Part shown: positions 33,024 to 41,791 of the stretch, in pieces
Numbering within the stretch: the first letter of the stretch is position 1
Layout of the letters: every line of letters starts with the position of its first letter
From: Pseudomonadota bacterium
GTDB taxonomy: Bacteria; Pseudomonadota; Alphaproteobacteria; Micropepsales; Micropepsaceae
Direction of reading: 5' to 3'
Assembly (NCBI GenBank): GCA_018241025.1
Contig: JAFEEQ010000011.1
Location: forward strand, 392,970 to 456,969
Length of the DNA: 64,000 nucleotides
Notes under the pieces: generated by a model
What the model was told of the DNA's origin: nothing
The model's input: only the letters and a program-made list of their open reading frames with translations
Database searches by the model: none
Translations under genes and position numbers: made by a program

Positions 33024-33857
33024 ATGAGCGCTGCAATCGAAGTGAGACGGCATCCCGGCGGCTGCGGCGCCGAAGTGCTCGGTGTCGATCTGCGCGATCT
33101 CGACGACGCCACGATGGCAGCGATCCGTGCCGCCTATGCGGAGCACGGCGTGATCTTCTTCCGCGACCAGAAACTCAGCGAGGACGATCATATCGCCTTC
33201 GCCAAGCGCTGGGGCGAGATCGACGTCAACAAGTTCTTCCCGCATATCGAGGGCTATCGCGAGATCGCCAAGGTCTCCAAGGAAAAGGCCCAGACGACGA
33301 ATATCGGCGGCGGCTGGCACACCGATCACTCCTATGACGAGATCCCGGCCATGGGCTCGATCCTCGTGGCGCGCGTCCTGCCCGCCAAAGGCGGCGATAC
33401 GCTCTTCGCCAACATGTATGCCGCCTATGACGCGCTCGACGACGAGACCAAGGCGGAGATCGCCGATCTGAAGGCAGTGCACTCCAATGCCCATGTCTTC
33501 GGTTCGAAGGCGTATTATTCCAATCCCGAGCGTACCGAATTCGCCAGGGACGAAGCGGTAAGCCAGGCGGTGCATCCGGTCGTGATCACCCACCCGCTCT
33601 CGGGCCGCAAATCCCTCTATGTGAATCCGGGTTTCGTGCTGCGTTTCGACGGACAGTCGCGCGAGGAAAGCCAGACCCTGCTGTACAAGCTCTTCGCCCA
33701 CGCGATGAAGCCGGAATTCACCTCGCGCTTCCAGTGGCGCCCGGGCTCGATCGCGTTCTGGGACAACCGCGCGAGCTGGCACTTCGCGCTCAACGACTAT
33801 CAGGGCGAGGAACGCCTCATGCACCGCATCACGGTGGCGGGCTGCGCGCTCAACTGA
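33024..33857 (+). CDS. TauD/TfdA-family Fe(II)/2-oxoglutarate dioxygenase
   Basis: A 277-aa alpha-ketoglutarate-dependent dioxygenase. The 2-His-1-Asp iron site is visible: HTDHSYDEIPAMG (HxD near residue 98) and the distal histidine in WDNRASWHFALNDYQGEERLMHR, with the arginine (MHRI) that binds 2-oxoglutarate. The ATG at 33024 follows an AGGGAGGAA ribosome-binding site. Family members hydroxylate taurine, 2,4-D or similar acids; the substrate is unknown. It is preceded by the Crp-type operator and followed by an RpiB-like gene after 59 bp. Confidence 0.93.
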   Translation: MSAAIEVRRHPGGCGAEVLGVDLRDLDDATMAAIRAAYAEHGVIFFRDQKLSEDDHIAFAKRWGEIDVNKFFPHIEGYREIAKVSKEKAQTTNIGGGWHTDHSYDEIPAMGSILVARVLPAKGGDTLFANMYAAYDALDDETKAEIADLKAVHSNAHVFGSKAYYSNPERTEFARDEAVSQAVHPVVITHPLSGRKSLYVNPGFVLRFDGQSREESQTLLYKLFAHAMKPEFTSRFQWRPGSIAFWDNRASWHFALNDYQGEERLMHRITVAGCALN

Positions 33858-33916
33858 CGCCCATTTCAGCCGGTTCGAATCTCGGCTAAAGCCCTCGCGG
33901 GTTTGGGGGCAGGACC

Positions 33917-34417
33917 ATGGCCGTGAAAGTGTACTTCGCATCCGACCATGCCGGATTCGACGTCAAGAATGCGCTCGTCGCATTCGTGCGCGACGATCTC
34001 GGCTTCGAGGTCGAGGATTGCGGCGCGCATGTGAACGATCCGCAGGACGATTACCCGGACATCATCGCCATCGCTGCGCGGAAGCTTTCAGAGGACGCCG
34101 CCGCCGGAAAGGACAGCCGTGCCATCGTCGCCGGCGGATCGGGGCAGGGCGAGGCCATCGTGGCGAACCGGTTCAAGGGGGTGCGCTGCGCGCTCTATTA
34201 CGGCGATCCGGGAAGCGAACAGGTCGACGCCTCCGGCAAGCGTCTCGACATCCTCGCCTCGACGCGCGAGCACAACGATGCGAATGCGCTGTCGCTCGGC
34301 CTGCGCTTCCTGACGCTCGACCAGGCCAAGGCGGCCGTCGCGCGCTGGCTCGCGGCACCCTTCCCCGGCGAGATGCGTCACGCCCGCAGGATCGCGCAGA
34401 TCGATCGGGTGTCCTGA
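33917..34417 (+). CDS. rpiB: RpiB/LacAB-family sugar-phosphate isomerase
   Basis: A 166-aa isomerase of the RpiB fold, which interconverts ribose-5-phosphate and ribulose-5-phosphate. FASDHAGFDVKNALVAFVR (residues ~6-24) contains the conserved SDHAGF. The active-site loop reads VAGGSGQGEAIVANRFKGVRCAL; the cysteine base of the E. coli enzyme is absent, as in the actinobacterial-type RpiB where a glutamate takes its role, and that Glu is present (GEAIVANR). REHNDANALSLGLRF is the C-terminal substrate motif. True sugar specificity is not certain. Confidence 0.82.
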   Translation: MAVKVYFASDHAGFDVKNALVAFVRDDLGFEVEDCGAHVNDPQDDYPDIIAIAARKLSEDAAAGKDSRAIVAGGSGQGEAIVANRFKGVRCALYYGDPGSEQVDASGKRLDILASTREHNDANALSLGLRFLTLDQAKAAVARWLAAPFPGEMRHARRIAQIDRVS

Positions 34418-34432
34418 CGGCCGCGCGCAGCC

Positions 34433-35506
34433 TCAGCGCTCCATCCAGACCCGGACGTGATGCCGGTCATGGGCGCCGTGGATCGTCACGGCGTCGCCTT
34501 CACGTGTTTCGAGGGGCTGCACGAAAGGCCAGAAGCGCATCGCCCAGCAGGAATAATGGGGCGATCCGGGGGCGTTCTCATAGGATGTTGCCGCGTCGAG
34601 CGTCAGATCGATCCATTGCAGGATGCCGTTCGCGGTTCCGCCCGAAGCGCAGCAGGTCACGTGCCGCGCCTCGCCCACCGTGTGCGCAACGCTGGCGAAA
34701 TCGAAGTCAAAAAGATCGGCCGGCGTGCTGCGCAGGGCGACCGTGTTGCTGCCGCTCTTGACCAGCAATGACGGCGCGCGCCACTCCATCATGTCCGAGA
34801 GATCGAAGCCCGAGACCTCACCGATGGGCGCGAACTTGTCGTCGCTGCAATCCGCCAGCGCGACACGGATTCTCCCGCTTGCCGGGATCACAGGCGCACC
34901 GGGCTTCAGCAGATCGCGCACCGCGCGTTCGTGGGCGGGAAGTACGTCTTCGGCAAGCAGATCGTTGCTGACGATTTCGGAGACCAGAAGGTCCATGCGT
35001 CCGCCGAGATCGCCGTCGGCATCGATTTTGTCCGAATGTTTGGAGATCACCCGCACCCGGCCGGCGTAGCCGTTGCGTGCAATGATCTTGCGGGCGGTCT
35101 CGGCGACGATGTCGTTCATCTCGCAGGTGACGACTTCCGCCGCGCCGGCGCGTGCCGCCATCATCGCGAGGATGCCGCTGCCGGTTCCGATTTCCAGGAC
35201 CCGCATGCCCGGGCGAATCGCCCGCCGCAGCGCCGCCTCGTACGCGTCGTTGCGCACCGAGTCGCGCACCAGGATCAGATGCCAGTCGGGCACGCCGCCG
35301 CTCAGGAATTCCCGTGCGAGATGACGGACAACCGGCTCATCGGGCGCGAGCGCCATGGCACGGCGGGCGAGCGCATGCGCCTCCGGCTCCCGGCCGCCTT
35401 TGCGCATGAGCGCTGCGAGGCGGAGCATGGCTTCGGGCTTGCCTTCGACTTTGCGCTGCAGCGCCTCGAGCGCCGGCCCGCGCAGCTGTGCGATCTCCGT
35501 CATCAT
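34433..35506 (-). CDS. PRMT-like SAM-dependent methyltransferase
   Basis: A 357-aa protein. The first ~70 residues are helical and TPR-like (MLRLAALMRKGGREPEAHALARRAMALAP). A Rossmann SAM-binding domain follows with motif I VLEIGTGSGILAMMAARAGA (near residues 102-121), motif II VVTCEMN, and a SEIVSNDLLAE loop, which corresponds to the double-E region of protein arginine methyltransferases (SExxs...). The C-terminal beta-barrel-like half fits this too. Bacterial PRMT-like enzymes often modify peptides or small molecules, so the target is unknown. It is divergent from fabD. Confidence 0.82.
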   Translation of the reverse strand: MMTEIAQLRGPALEALQRKVEGKPEAMLRLAALMRKGGREPEAHALARRAMALAPDEPVVRHLAREFLSGGVPDWHLILVRDSVRNDAYEAALRRAIRPGMRVLEIGTGSGILAMMAARAGAAEVVTCEMNDIVAETARKIIARNGYAGRVRVISKHSDKIDADGDLGGRMDLLVSEIVSNDLLAEDVLPAHERAVRDLLKPGAPVIPASGRIRVALADCSDDKFAPIGEVSGFDLSDMMEWRAPSLLVKSGSNTVALRSTPADLFDFDFASVAHTVGEARHVTCCASGGTANGILQWIDLTLDAATSYENAPGSPHYSCWAMRFWPFVQPLETREGDAVTIHGAHDRHHVRVWMER

Positions 35507-35545
35507 CGACTCTTAGCCGCCGCCTGCGGGAAAACACAGCCCTGC

Positions 35546-35572
35546 TTGCGTCCGACCCGCCGCCGCTATAAA
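35546..35572 (+). promoter_or_regulatory. Possible fabD promoter
   Basis: TTGCGT (35546-35551) and TATAAA (35567-35572) precede the fabD ATG (35583) by a short distance; the 15-bp spacer is shorter than the optimum, so this is a weak call. Confidence 0.35.
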
Positions 35573-35582
35573 CCGCGCGCCC

Positions 35583-36530
35583 ATGACCAGAGCCTTCATC
35601 TTTCCCGGCCAGGGCAGTCAGGCCGTCGGCATGGGCAAGGCCCTCGCCGATGCGTTTGCGCCGGCCCGCGAAGTCTTCCAGGAAGTCGACGACGCGCTGA
35701 ACCAGAAGCTGTCGAAGCTGATGTGGGAAGGCCCGGAAAGCGATCTCGTCCTGACCGAGAATGCTCAGCCCGCGATCATGGCGGCGTCGCTCGCCATCGT
35801 GCGCGTGCTGCAGAAGGAAGCCGGGCTCGACCTCGCCAGGCATGCGCGCCTCGTTGCCGGCCATTCGCTCGGCGAATATTCGGCGCTCTGTGCCTCCGGC
35901 GCGTTCTCGCTCTCCGATGCGGCACGTCTGCTCAAGGCGCGCGGCCAGGCGATGCAGTCGGCGGTGCCGGTGGGTGAGGGCGGCATGAGCGCGCTGCTCG
36001 GCGCCGAGATCGACCAGGCCGAAGAACTGGCCAAGGAATGCGCGAGCGCGGCCGGCGGCGTCTGCGTCGTCGCCAACGACAACGCGCCCGGCCAGGTCGT
36101 GATCTCCGGCAGCACCGCTGCCATCGCCAGGGCCCCCGACTTCGCCAAAGCAAAAGGCATCAAGCGCGCGATGGCGCTGAACGTCTCTGCTCCGTTCCAC
36201 TGCCCGCTGATGCAGCCCGCCGCCGACAAGATGCGCGAGGCGCTGGCCGCCGTGACCATCCGCCCGCTCGCGGTTCCGGTCGTCGCCAATGTGACCGCCG
36301 CCGAGACCGCCGAACCCGAAACCATCCGCCGCCTGCTCGTGGAACAAGTCACCGGCCGCGTGCGTTGGCGTGAAAGCGTGCTTGCGTTCAAGGGCTATGG
36401 TATCGACGCTACGGTCGAATTCGGCGGCAACAAGGTGCTCACCGGCATGGTCAAGCGCATCGACAAGGATCTCGCCAACGTGACGCTCGACACGCCGGCC
36501 GATATCGAAGCCTTCGCCAAGAGCCTCTGA
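35583..36530 (+). CDS. fabD: ACP S-malonyltransferase
   Basis: FabD loads malonyl groups from CoA onto acyl-carrier protein; 315 aa. FIFPGQGSQAVGMG (residues ~5-18) and the nucleophile elbow VAGHSLGEYSAL (serine 95) are standard, with the catalytic histidine region NVSAPFHCPLMQPAADKM (near residue 200) and the glutamine QPAIMAAS. First gene of the fatty-acid block; fabG starts 2 bp after the stop. Cytoplasmic. Confidence 0.97.
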   Translation: MTRAFIFPGQGSQAVGMGKALADAFAPAREVFQEVDDALNQKLSKLMWEGPESDLVLTENAQPAIMAASLAIVRVLQKEAGLDLARHARLVAGHSLGEYSALCASGAFSLSDAARLLKARGQAMQSAVPVGEGGMSALLGAEIDQAEELAKECASAAGGVCVVANDNAPGQVVISGSTAAIARAPDFAKAKGIKRAMALNVSAPFHCPLMQPAADKMREALAAVTIRPLAVPVVANVTAAETAEPETIRRLLVEQVTGRVRWRESVLAFKGYGIDATVEFGGNKVLTGMVKRIDKDLANVTLDTPADIEAFAKSL

Positions 36531-36532
36531 CC

Positions 36533-37273
36533 ATGTTCGACCTCACCGGCAAAGTTGCGCTTGTTACCGGAGCTTCCGGCGGTATCGGCGGCGCCATCGC
36601 CAAGGCGCTGCATGCGCAGGGCGCGACCGTCGTTCTCTCCGGCACCCGCGCCGAAGCGCTCGAGGCCGTGAAGGCCGAACTCGGCAGCCGCGCTTTCGTC
36701 GCGACCTGCAATCTCGGCGACAAGGATTCCGTCGAAGCTCTTCCGAAAGCGGCCGAAGCCGCCGCCGGTGCGCCGATCGACATTCTCGTCAACAACGCCG
36801 GCATCACCCGCGACAACCTCTTCATGCGCATGAAGGACGAGGAGTGGGATCAGGTCATCGCGGTGAACCTCACCGCGGCTTTCCGTCTCTCGCGCGCGGT
36901 GCTGCGCAACATGATGAAGAAGCGCTGGGGCCGCATCGTCACGATCACTTCGGTGGTCGGCGAGACCGGCAACCCGGGCCAGGGCAACTATGCCGCCGCC
37001 AAGGCGGGCCTTGTCGGCATGAGCAAGTCGCTCGCCGCCGAGGTCGCCTCGCGCAATATCACGGTGAACTGCGTCGCGCCGGGATTCATCCAGACCGCGA
37101 TGACAGACGTCCTGAACGACCAGCAGAAGGAAACCATCAGCCAGCGGATCCCATCGGGCCGCATGGGCACGCCGGCCGAAATCGCCGCCGCGGTGGTCTA
37201 CCTGGCGAGCGACGAAGCAGCTTATGTCACCGGCGAGACCTTGCAGGTCAATGGCGGAATGTCGATGATCTGA
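36533..37273 (+). CDS. fabG: 3-oxoacyl-ACP reductase
   Basis: FabG reduces beta-ketoacyl-ACP in the elongation cycle; 246 aa. The NADPH motif is TGASGGIGGAIA, followed by VNNAGITRDNL; the catalytic serine lies in ITSVVGETGNPGQGNYAAAKAG, which also carries Tyr and Lys (YxxxK). The C-terminal TGETLQVNGGMSMI is the FabG signature. It follows fabD immediately; 152 bp with a hairpin separate it from acpP. Confidence 0.97.
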   Translation: MFDLTGKVALVTGASGGIGGAIAKALHAQGATVVLSGTRAEALEAVKAELGSRAFVATCNLGDKDSVEALPKAAEAAAGAPIDILVNNAGITRDNLFMRMKDEEWDQVIAVNLTAAFRLSRAVLRNMMKKRWGRIVTITSVVGETGNPGQGNYAAAKAGLVGMSKSLAAEVASRNITVNCVAPGFIQTAMTDVLNDQQKETISQRIPSGRMGTPAEIAAAVVYLASDEAAYVTGETLQVNGGMSMI

Positions 37274-37362
37274 CAATAGAATCAATGGCCTAAGCCATTT
37301 GTGGCGGCGTCCCGGGGTTTGTGTTACGAAACCGCGCGCCCCCAACCGGCTTAACCAGTGAG

Positions 37363-37386
37363 GGCCCAACCTGCGGGCCGCTTTTT
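37363..37386 (+). terminator. Hairpin plus T-run between fabG and acpP
   Basis: GGCCC (37363-37367) and GGGCC (37375-37379) form a short stem with a 7-base loop, followed by GCTTTTT. It is a weak intrinsic terminator or attenuator that would let acpP be expressed apart from fabDG. A purine-rich AAGGAGAGG ribosome-binding site follows upstream of acpP. Confidence 0.4.
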
Positions 37387-37425
37387 CCAACCCCGGCAGG
37401 ACCCTAAGGAGAGGCTTACAATACC

Positions 37426-37662
37426 ATGAGCGATACGGCGGAACGCGTTAAGAAGATCGTCGTCGAACACCTGAACGTCGATGCCGACAAGGTCACGAAC
37501 GAGGCGTCCTTCATCGAGGATCTCGGCGCGGACAGCCTCGACACCGTCGAGCTGGTCATGGCCTTCGAAGAGGAATTCGGTATCGAAATCCCCGACGATG
37601 CGGCCGAGTCGATCGTCACCGTCGATGACGCGGTGAAGTTCATCGAAAAGGCCCAGTCCTAA
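37426..37662 (+). CDS. acpP: Acyl carrier protein
   Basis: The 78-aa acidic carrier of growing acyl chains. The phosphopantetheine serine is residue 37 in [20 protein letters not shown]. The length and four-helix sequence pattern are normal. A strong AAGGAGAGG ribosome-binding site fits its high expression. Lies between fabG and fabF, 16 bp from fabF; supplies both with substrate and also LpxD with hydroxyacyl-ACP. Confidence 0.98.
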   Translation: MSDTAERVKKIVVEHLNVDADKVTNEASFIEDLGADSLDTVELVMAFEEEFGIEIPDDAAESIVTVDDAVKFIEKAQS

Positions 37663-37678
37663 AACCGAATAGTCCCGT

Positions 37679-38938
37679 ATGCGCAGAGTCGTCGTTACCG
37701 GCCTAGGACTCGTCACGCCGCTCGCCAGCGGTGTGGAAGAGACATGGTCGCGCCTGCTCGCCGGCAAGTCCGGCGCGCGGACGATCACCAAATTCCGGAC
37801 CGACGACCTTGCGACCAAGATCGCCTGCGATGTTCCACGCGGCGACGGCAGTGACGGCACCTTCAACGCCGATCACTGGGTCGATCCCAAGGAACAGCGG
37901 CGGATGGACGATTTCATCGTCTTCGGCCTCGCCGCCGCGAAGCAGGCGGTACGGGACTCCGGCTGGGAGCCGAAGACCGAGGAAGAGCGCTGTCGCACCG
38001 GTGTGCTCATCGGCTCCGGTATCGGCGGCCTTCCGGGAATCGAGGATGGCGCGCTCCTGATCGAGACCAAGGGACCGAAGCGGCTTTCGCCGTTCTTCAT
38101 CCCCGGCCGTCTGATCAATCTCATCAGCGGCTATGCCTCGATCGAGCACGGCTTCAAGGGCCCGAACCATTCCGTGGTCACGGCCTGCGCCACCGGCGCT
38201 CATGCCATCGGCGACGCGGCGCGGCTCATCGCCTTCGACGACGCTGATGTGATGCTGGCGGGCGGCGCCGAAGCGGCGATCTGCCGGCTCGGCATTGCCG
38301 GCTTCAATGCCTGCCGTGCGCTCTGCACCGATTACAACGACACGCCCGAGAAGGCGTCGCGTCCTTATGACAAGGGCCGCGCCGGTTTCGTGATGGGCGA
38401 GGGCGCCGGCTGCGTCATGCTCGAGGAGTACGAGCACGCCAAGGCGCGTGGCGCGAAGATCTATGGCGAGATCAAGGGCTACGGCCTGTCGGGCGACGCC
38501 TTTCACATCACCGCCCCGTCGGAAGACGGCGATGGCGGCTTCCGCGCCATGCAGATGGCGCTGAAGAAATCCGGCTTCCAGCCATCCGATATCGACTACG
38601 TAAACGCCCACGGCACCTCGACCATGGCCGACTACATCGAGGCCGGCGCGGTCGAACGCTTCCTCGGCAATGCCGCGGCCAAGGCTTCGATGTCCTCGAC
38701 CAAATCGTCGATCGGCCATCTGCTCGGCGCTGCAGGCGCGGTTGAAGCGATCTTCTGTCTGCTCGCCATGCGCGACCAGATCGTGCCGCCGACGATCAAC
38801 CTGGAGGCCCAGGAGAACCCGACCCAGCTCGACCTCGTGCCGCTGACCGCCAAAAAGCGTGAGGTCAACGTGGTGCTGTCGAACTCCTTCGGCTTCGGCG
38901 GCACCAACGCCGCGCTGATCATGGCGCGGGCCGATTAG
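37679..38938 (+). CDS. fabF: 3-oxoacyl-ACP synthase II
   Basis: FabF elongates acyl-ACP with malonyl-ACP; 419 aa. The active-site cysteine is in VVTACATGAHAIGDAARLI (residue ~167), the two catalytic histidines are in NAHGTSTMADYIE and KSSIGHLLGAAGAVEAIF, and RRVVVTGLGLVTPL begins the protein. The STMADYIE variant is the alphaproteobacterial form. It ends in NSFGFGGTNAALIMAR. Followed by mltG, probably in the same unit. Confidence 0.97.
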   Translation: MRRVVVTGLGLVTPLASGVEETWSRLLAGKSGARTITKFRTDDLATKIACDVPRGDGSDGTFNADHWVDPKEQRRMDDFIVFGLAAAKQAVRDSGWEPKTEEERCRTGVLIGSGIGGLPGIEDGALLIETKGPKRLSPFFIPGRLINLISGYASIEHGFKGPNHSVVTACATGAHAIGDAARLIAFDDADVMLAGGAEAAICRLGIAGFNACRALCTDYNDTPEKASRPYDKGRAGFVMGEGAGCVMLEEYEHAKARGAKIYGEIKGYGLSGDAFHITAPSEDGDGGFRAMQMALKKSGFQPSDIDYVNAHGTSTMADYIEAGAVERFLGNAAAKASMSSTKSSIGHLLGAAGAVEAIFCLLAMRDQIVPPTINLEAQENPTQLDLVPLTAKKREVNVVLSNSFGFGGTNAALIMARAD

Positions 38939-39033
38939 CGTAAATTCCAGTCTTTGCGCATGATGGCGGCGAGCCGGGCTAGAGTCTGGCGCGTTCCTTA
39001 TTGCCGCCAACTTCCAGCATTTGGGTTCCCGCC

Positions 39034-40053
39034 ATGCTTCGTTTCTTCGGCATCCTGTTTGCGCTCGCCCTGATCGTGGCCGGCGCCTTTGCGTGGGAGA
39101 GCTACAACTTCTGGCAGCCAGGCCCCGCAGCGGCGAACGGCGCGCCGGAGACTGTCGTGCTGATCAAGCCCGGCGTCGGCCTGCGCGGCATCTCCGCCGC
39201 CTTGAAGGATGCCGGCGCGATCGACAACCCGGACCTGTTCCAGGTCGGCGTCCGCCTGCGCCGCACCACCGAGAAGCTGAAAGCCGGCGAATACGCGATC
39301 CCGAGCCGCGCCAGCATGCACGACGTGATGGATATCCTGATCGCCGGCAAATCGATCCAGCACAAGATCACCGCCGCCGAGGGCCTCACCAGCGAGATGA
39401 TCGTCAAGCTGATCAACAAGGACCCGGTGCTGAAGGGCGATCCCGTCGCGGTCCCGGCCGAAGGCACGCTGTTGCCCGAGACCTATCTCTTCATGCGCGG
39501 CGATACGCGAGCCGAGATCGTCGACCGCATGAAGAAGGCCCAGGCGCGCCTGATCGCCAGGCTCTGGCCCAAGCGCGACAGGAACCTGCCCTATACGACG
39601 ATCGAGCAGGCGATCACGCTGGCCTCCATCGTCGAGAAGGAAACCTCGCTGCCGGAAGAGCGCCGCCACATCGCCGGGGTGTTCGTCAACCGCCTGCGCC
39701 TGGGCATGAAACTGCAATCCGATCCGACGATCATCTACACGATCACGCGCGGCTATCCGCTCGGCCGCGGCATCCGCGCCAGCGAGCTGGCGCGCGTCAC
39801 GCCCTACAACACCTATGCGATCGAGGGCCTGCCGCCGACGCCGATCTGCAATCCCGGCGCCGATGCCATCGCCGCGGTGCTCAATCCGGACGACACCAAG
39901 GATCTCTACTTCGTCGCCTCGGGAACCGGCGGGCATTATTTCTCGGCCACCATCGCCGACCAGGAGAAGCACGTCGCCGAGCTGCGCGCCCGCGAGCGCA
40001 TCGAGAAGGCGATGAGAAAGCCCATCGAGGCGCCGCCGGTTCCGCATCTATGA
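39034..40053 (+). CDS. mltG: Endolytic murein transglycosylase MltG
   Basis: MltG cuts nascent glycan strands and sets their length; 339 aa. MLRFFGILFALALIVAGAFAW is the membrane anchor. A LysM-like segment follows, then the YceG domain with the catalytic glutamate in ASIVEKETSLPEERRHIAGV (near residue 209) and GMKLQSDPTIIYTITRG. The ATG at 39034 is used because the protein then begins with its anchor; an upstream TTG is possible. An inverted-repeat element lies after its stop. Confidence 0.95.
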   Translation: MLRFFGILFALALIVAGAFAWESYNFWQPGPAAANGAPETVVLIKPGVGLRGISAALKDAGAIDNPDLFQVGVRLRRTTEKLKAGEYAIPSRASMHDVMDILIAGKSIQHKITAAEGLTSEMIVKLINKDPVLKGDPVAVPAEGTLLPETYLFMRGDTRAEIVDRMKKAQARLIARLWPKRDRNLPYTTIEQAITLASIVEKETSLPEERRHIAGVFVNRLRLGMKLQSDPTIIYTITRGYPLGRGIRASELARVTPYNTYAIEGLPPTPICNPGADAIAAVLNPDDTKDLYFVASGTGGHYFSATIADQEKHVAELRARERIEKAMRKPIEAPPVPHL

Positions 40054-40079
40054 ATGTGTCTTGTCATTCAGGATAGGGC

Positions 40080-40191
40080 CGTCATGGGCGGGTTTAACCC
40101 GCCCATCCATCGGGCGCGCGGGAGCGCGCCGAATGATTTCAATTCGTGTCTGTTGGGACGATGGATGGGCGGCTCAGGGCCGCCCATGACG
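40080..40191. repeat. REP/BIME-like palindromic element
   Basis: Two 33-bp arms (40080-40112 and 40159-40191) are inverted repeats matching at 26 of 33 fixed positions, differing only in a 7-base loop each. Each arm is itself a hairpin (GGGCGGG...CCCGCCC type), and a third hairpin GGCGCGC-GGGA-GCGCGCC (40113-40130) lies between them. This is the form of interspersed palindromic elements that protect mRNA ends or bind proteins. It fills most of the mltG-yicC gap. Confidence 0.75.
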
Positions 40192-40269
40192 AATTGAGAG
40201 TTTAACACCAGACCATTCAAACCTTTGCGCCCAGTCGACGCGGGTCTATCTTCCGCCCATGGAGTCGCC

Positions 40270-41157
40270 ATGACCATCGTCAGCATGACCGGATTCGCCG
40301 AAGCGCATGGCAGCCGCGACGGCACGCATTGGCGCTGGGAAGTGAAGAGCGTGAACGGCCGCGGTCTCGACATGCGCCTGCGCACGCCGCCGGGGTTCGA
40401 CGGCCTCGAAAGCGCCGCGCGCACGCTTGCCGGCGAACGGTTCAAGCGCGGCTCGCTTCAGATCGGCCTGACGGTCGACGAGGGCGGAAGCAGCAAGGGG
40501 CTGAAGATCGACGCCGCGGCACTCGCCGCCGCGGTGCGCATCGCCCGCGAAGTCGCGGCCGAGACCGGCCTGACACCGGCGCGCGTCGACGGCCTGCTCG
40601 CGCTCAAGGGCGTGATCGTCCAGGAGGAGAACGCGCCGCTCGAGGAACACGCCCGCGCCGCGCGCGATGCCGCGATCCTCGAGACCCTGGCGACGGCGTT
40701 CGACGCGCTGGCCCGCGCCCGGTCCAACGAAGGCAACAAGCTCAAAACGGTGCTCGCGGCACAGATCGACGGCATCGATGCGCTCACGCGCGAGGCCGCC
40801 GCGCTTGCTTCGGTCCAGCCCCAGGCGCTGCGCGACAAGCTCGCCGCGCAGGTGAAGGATCTCATCGGCGCTGGCACGCTGCCGGAAGAGCGTCTCGCCC
40901 AGGAAGTCGCGCTGCTTGCGGTCAAGGCCGACATCCGCGAAGAGCTCGACCGGCTTGCGGCCCATGTCCAGGAAGCGCGCGCCCTGATGGCGAGCGGCGA
41001 GGCGGTGGGCCGCAAGCTCGATTTCCTCTCCCAGGAATTCAACCGCGAAGCCAACACACTGTGCAGCAAGTCGTCGGACATCGCGCTGACCAAGATCGGC
41101 CTTGCGCTCAAGGCCACGATCGACCAGTTCCGCGAGCAGGCCCAGAATGTCGAATAA
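40270..41157 (+). CDS. yicC: YicC-family endoribonuclease
   Basis: A 295-aa protein of the YicC family, RNases involved in sRNA and stress control. MTGFAEAHG at the start, WEVKSVNGRGLDMRLRTP (residues ~21-38) and the C-terminal FLSQEFNREANTLCSKSSD (DUF1732 region, near residue 255) are diagnostic; the histidine/glutamate-rich end coordinates manganese in the family. The usual neighbour gmk follows, its start lying 11 bp inside yicC. Confidence 0.94.
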   Translation: MTIVSMTGFAEAHGSRDGTHWRWEVKSVNGRGLDMRLRTPPGFDGLESAARTLAGERFKRGSLQIGLTVDEGGSSKGLKIDAAALAAAVRIAREVAAETGLTPARVDGLLALKGVIVQEENAPLEEHARAARDAAILETLATAFDALARARSNEGNKLKTVLAAQIDGIDALTREAAALASVQPQALRDKLAAQVKDLIGAGTLPEERLAQEVALLAVKADIREELDRLAAHVQEARALMASGEAVGRKLDFLSQEFNREANTLCSKSSDIALTKIGLALKATIDQFREQAQNVE

Positions 41158-41785
41158 CGGCGAGATCCGGCGGCGCGGCCTGATGCTGGTGCTGTCCTCG
41201 CCCTCGGGCGCGGGCAAGAGCACGCTGTCGCGCGCGCTGCTCGCCGACGACAACGCCATCCGCCTGTCGGTCTCCGCCACCACCCGCGCGCGCCGCCCCG
41301 GCGAGACCGAGGGCAAGGACTATTTCTTCGTCTCGCCCGCGCGCTTCGAGGAGATGGTGAAAGCCGACGCCTTCTTCGAGCATGCCCATGTCTTCGATCA
41401 TCGCTACGGCACGCCGAAGCAGCCCGTGGTCGATGCGCTGCGTGCCGGCAGCGATGTGCTGTTCGACATCGACTGGCAGGGCACGCAGCAGCTGAAGGAG
41501 CAGGCGCGCGACGATCTCGTCAGCATCTTCATCCTGCCGCCGAGCCATGACGAACTCGAGCGCCGCCTGAAGGCCCGCGCCCAGGACACGGACGAGGTGG
41601 TGACGCGCCGCATGGCCAAGGCCGCGGCCGAGATCAGCCATTGGCCGGAATACGACTACGTCGTCGTCAATCGCGACGTGAAGCGTGCGCTGGAGCAGAT
41701 CAAGGCGATCCTCGAAGCCGAACGCGCCCGCCGCACGCGCCTCGTCGGCGTCGGCGACTTCGTGGCGGAGCTGACGAAGAGCTGA
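41147..41785 (+). CDS. gmk: Guanylate kinase
   Basis: GMP to GDP phosphorylation, 212 aa. The P-loop is LSSPSGAGKSTL (residues ~15-26). The GMP-binding motif is VSATTRARRPGETEGKDYFF (residues ~42-61) with the conserved YGTPK (near residue 88), and FDIDWQGTQQL follows. The ATG at 41147 lies inside yicC, giving coupled translation. It is convergent with the DUF1877 gene (6 bp gap). Confidence 0.97.
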   Translation: MSNNGEIRRRGLMLVLSSPSGAGKSTLSRALLADDNAIRLSVSATTRARRPGETEGKDYFFVSPARFEEMVKADAFFEHAHVFDHRYGTPKQPVVDALRAGSDVLFDIDWQGTQQLKEQARDDLVSIFILPPSHDELERRLKARAQDTDEVVTRRMAKAAAEISHWPEYDYVVVNRDVKRALEQIKAILEAERARRTRLVGVGDFVAELTKS

Positions 41786-41791
41786 TCTGCC

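Noticed and set aside
40080..40191. CRISPR-like array
   Set aside because: Only two related units in inverted orientation, no spacers; it is a palindromic element.
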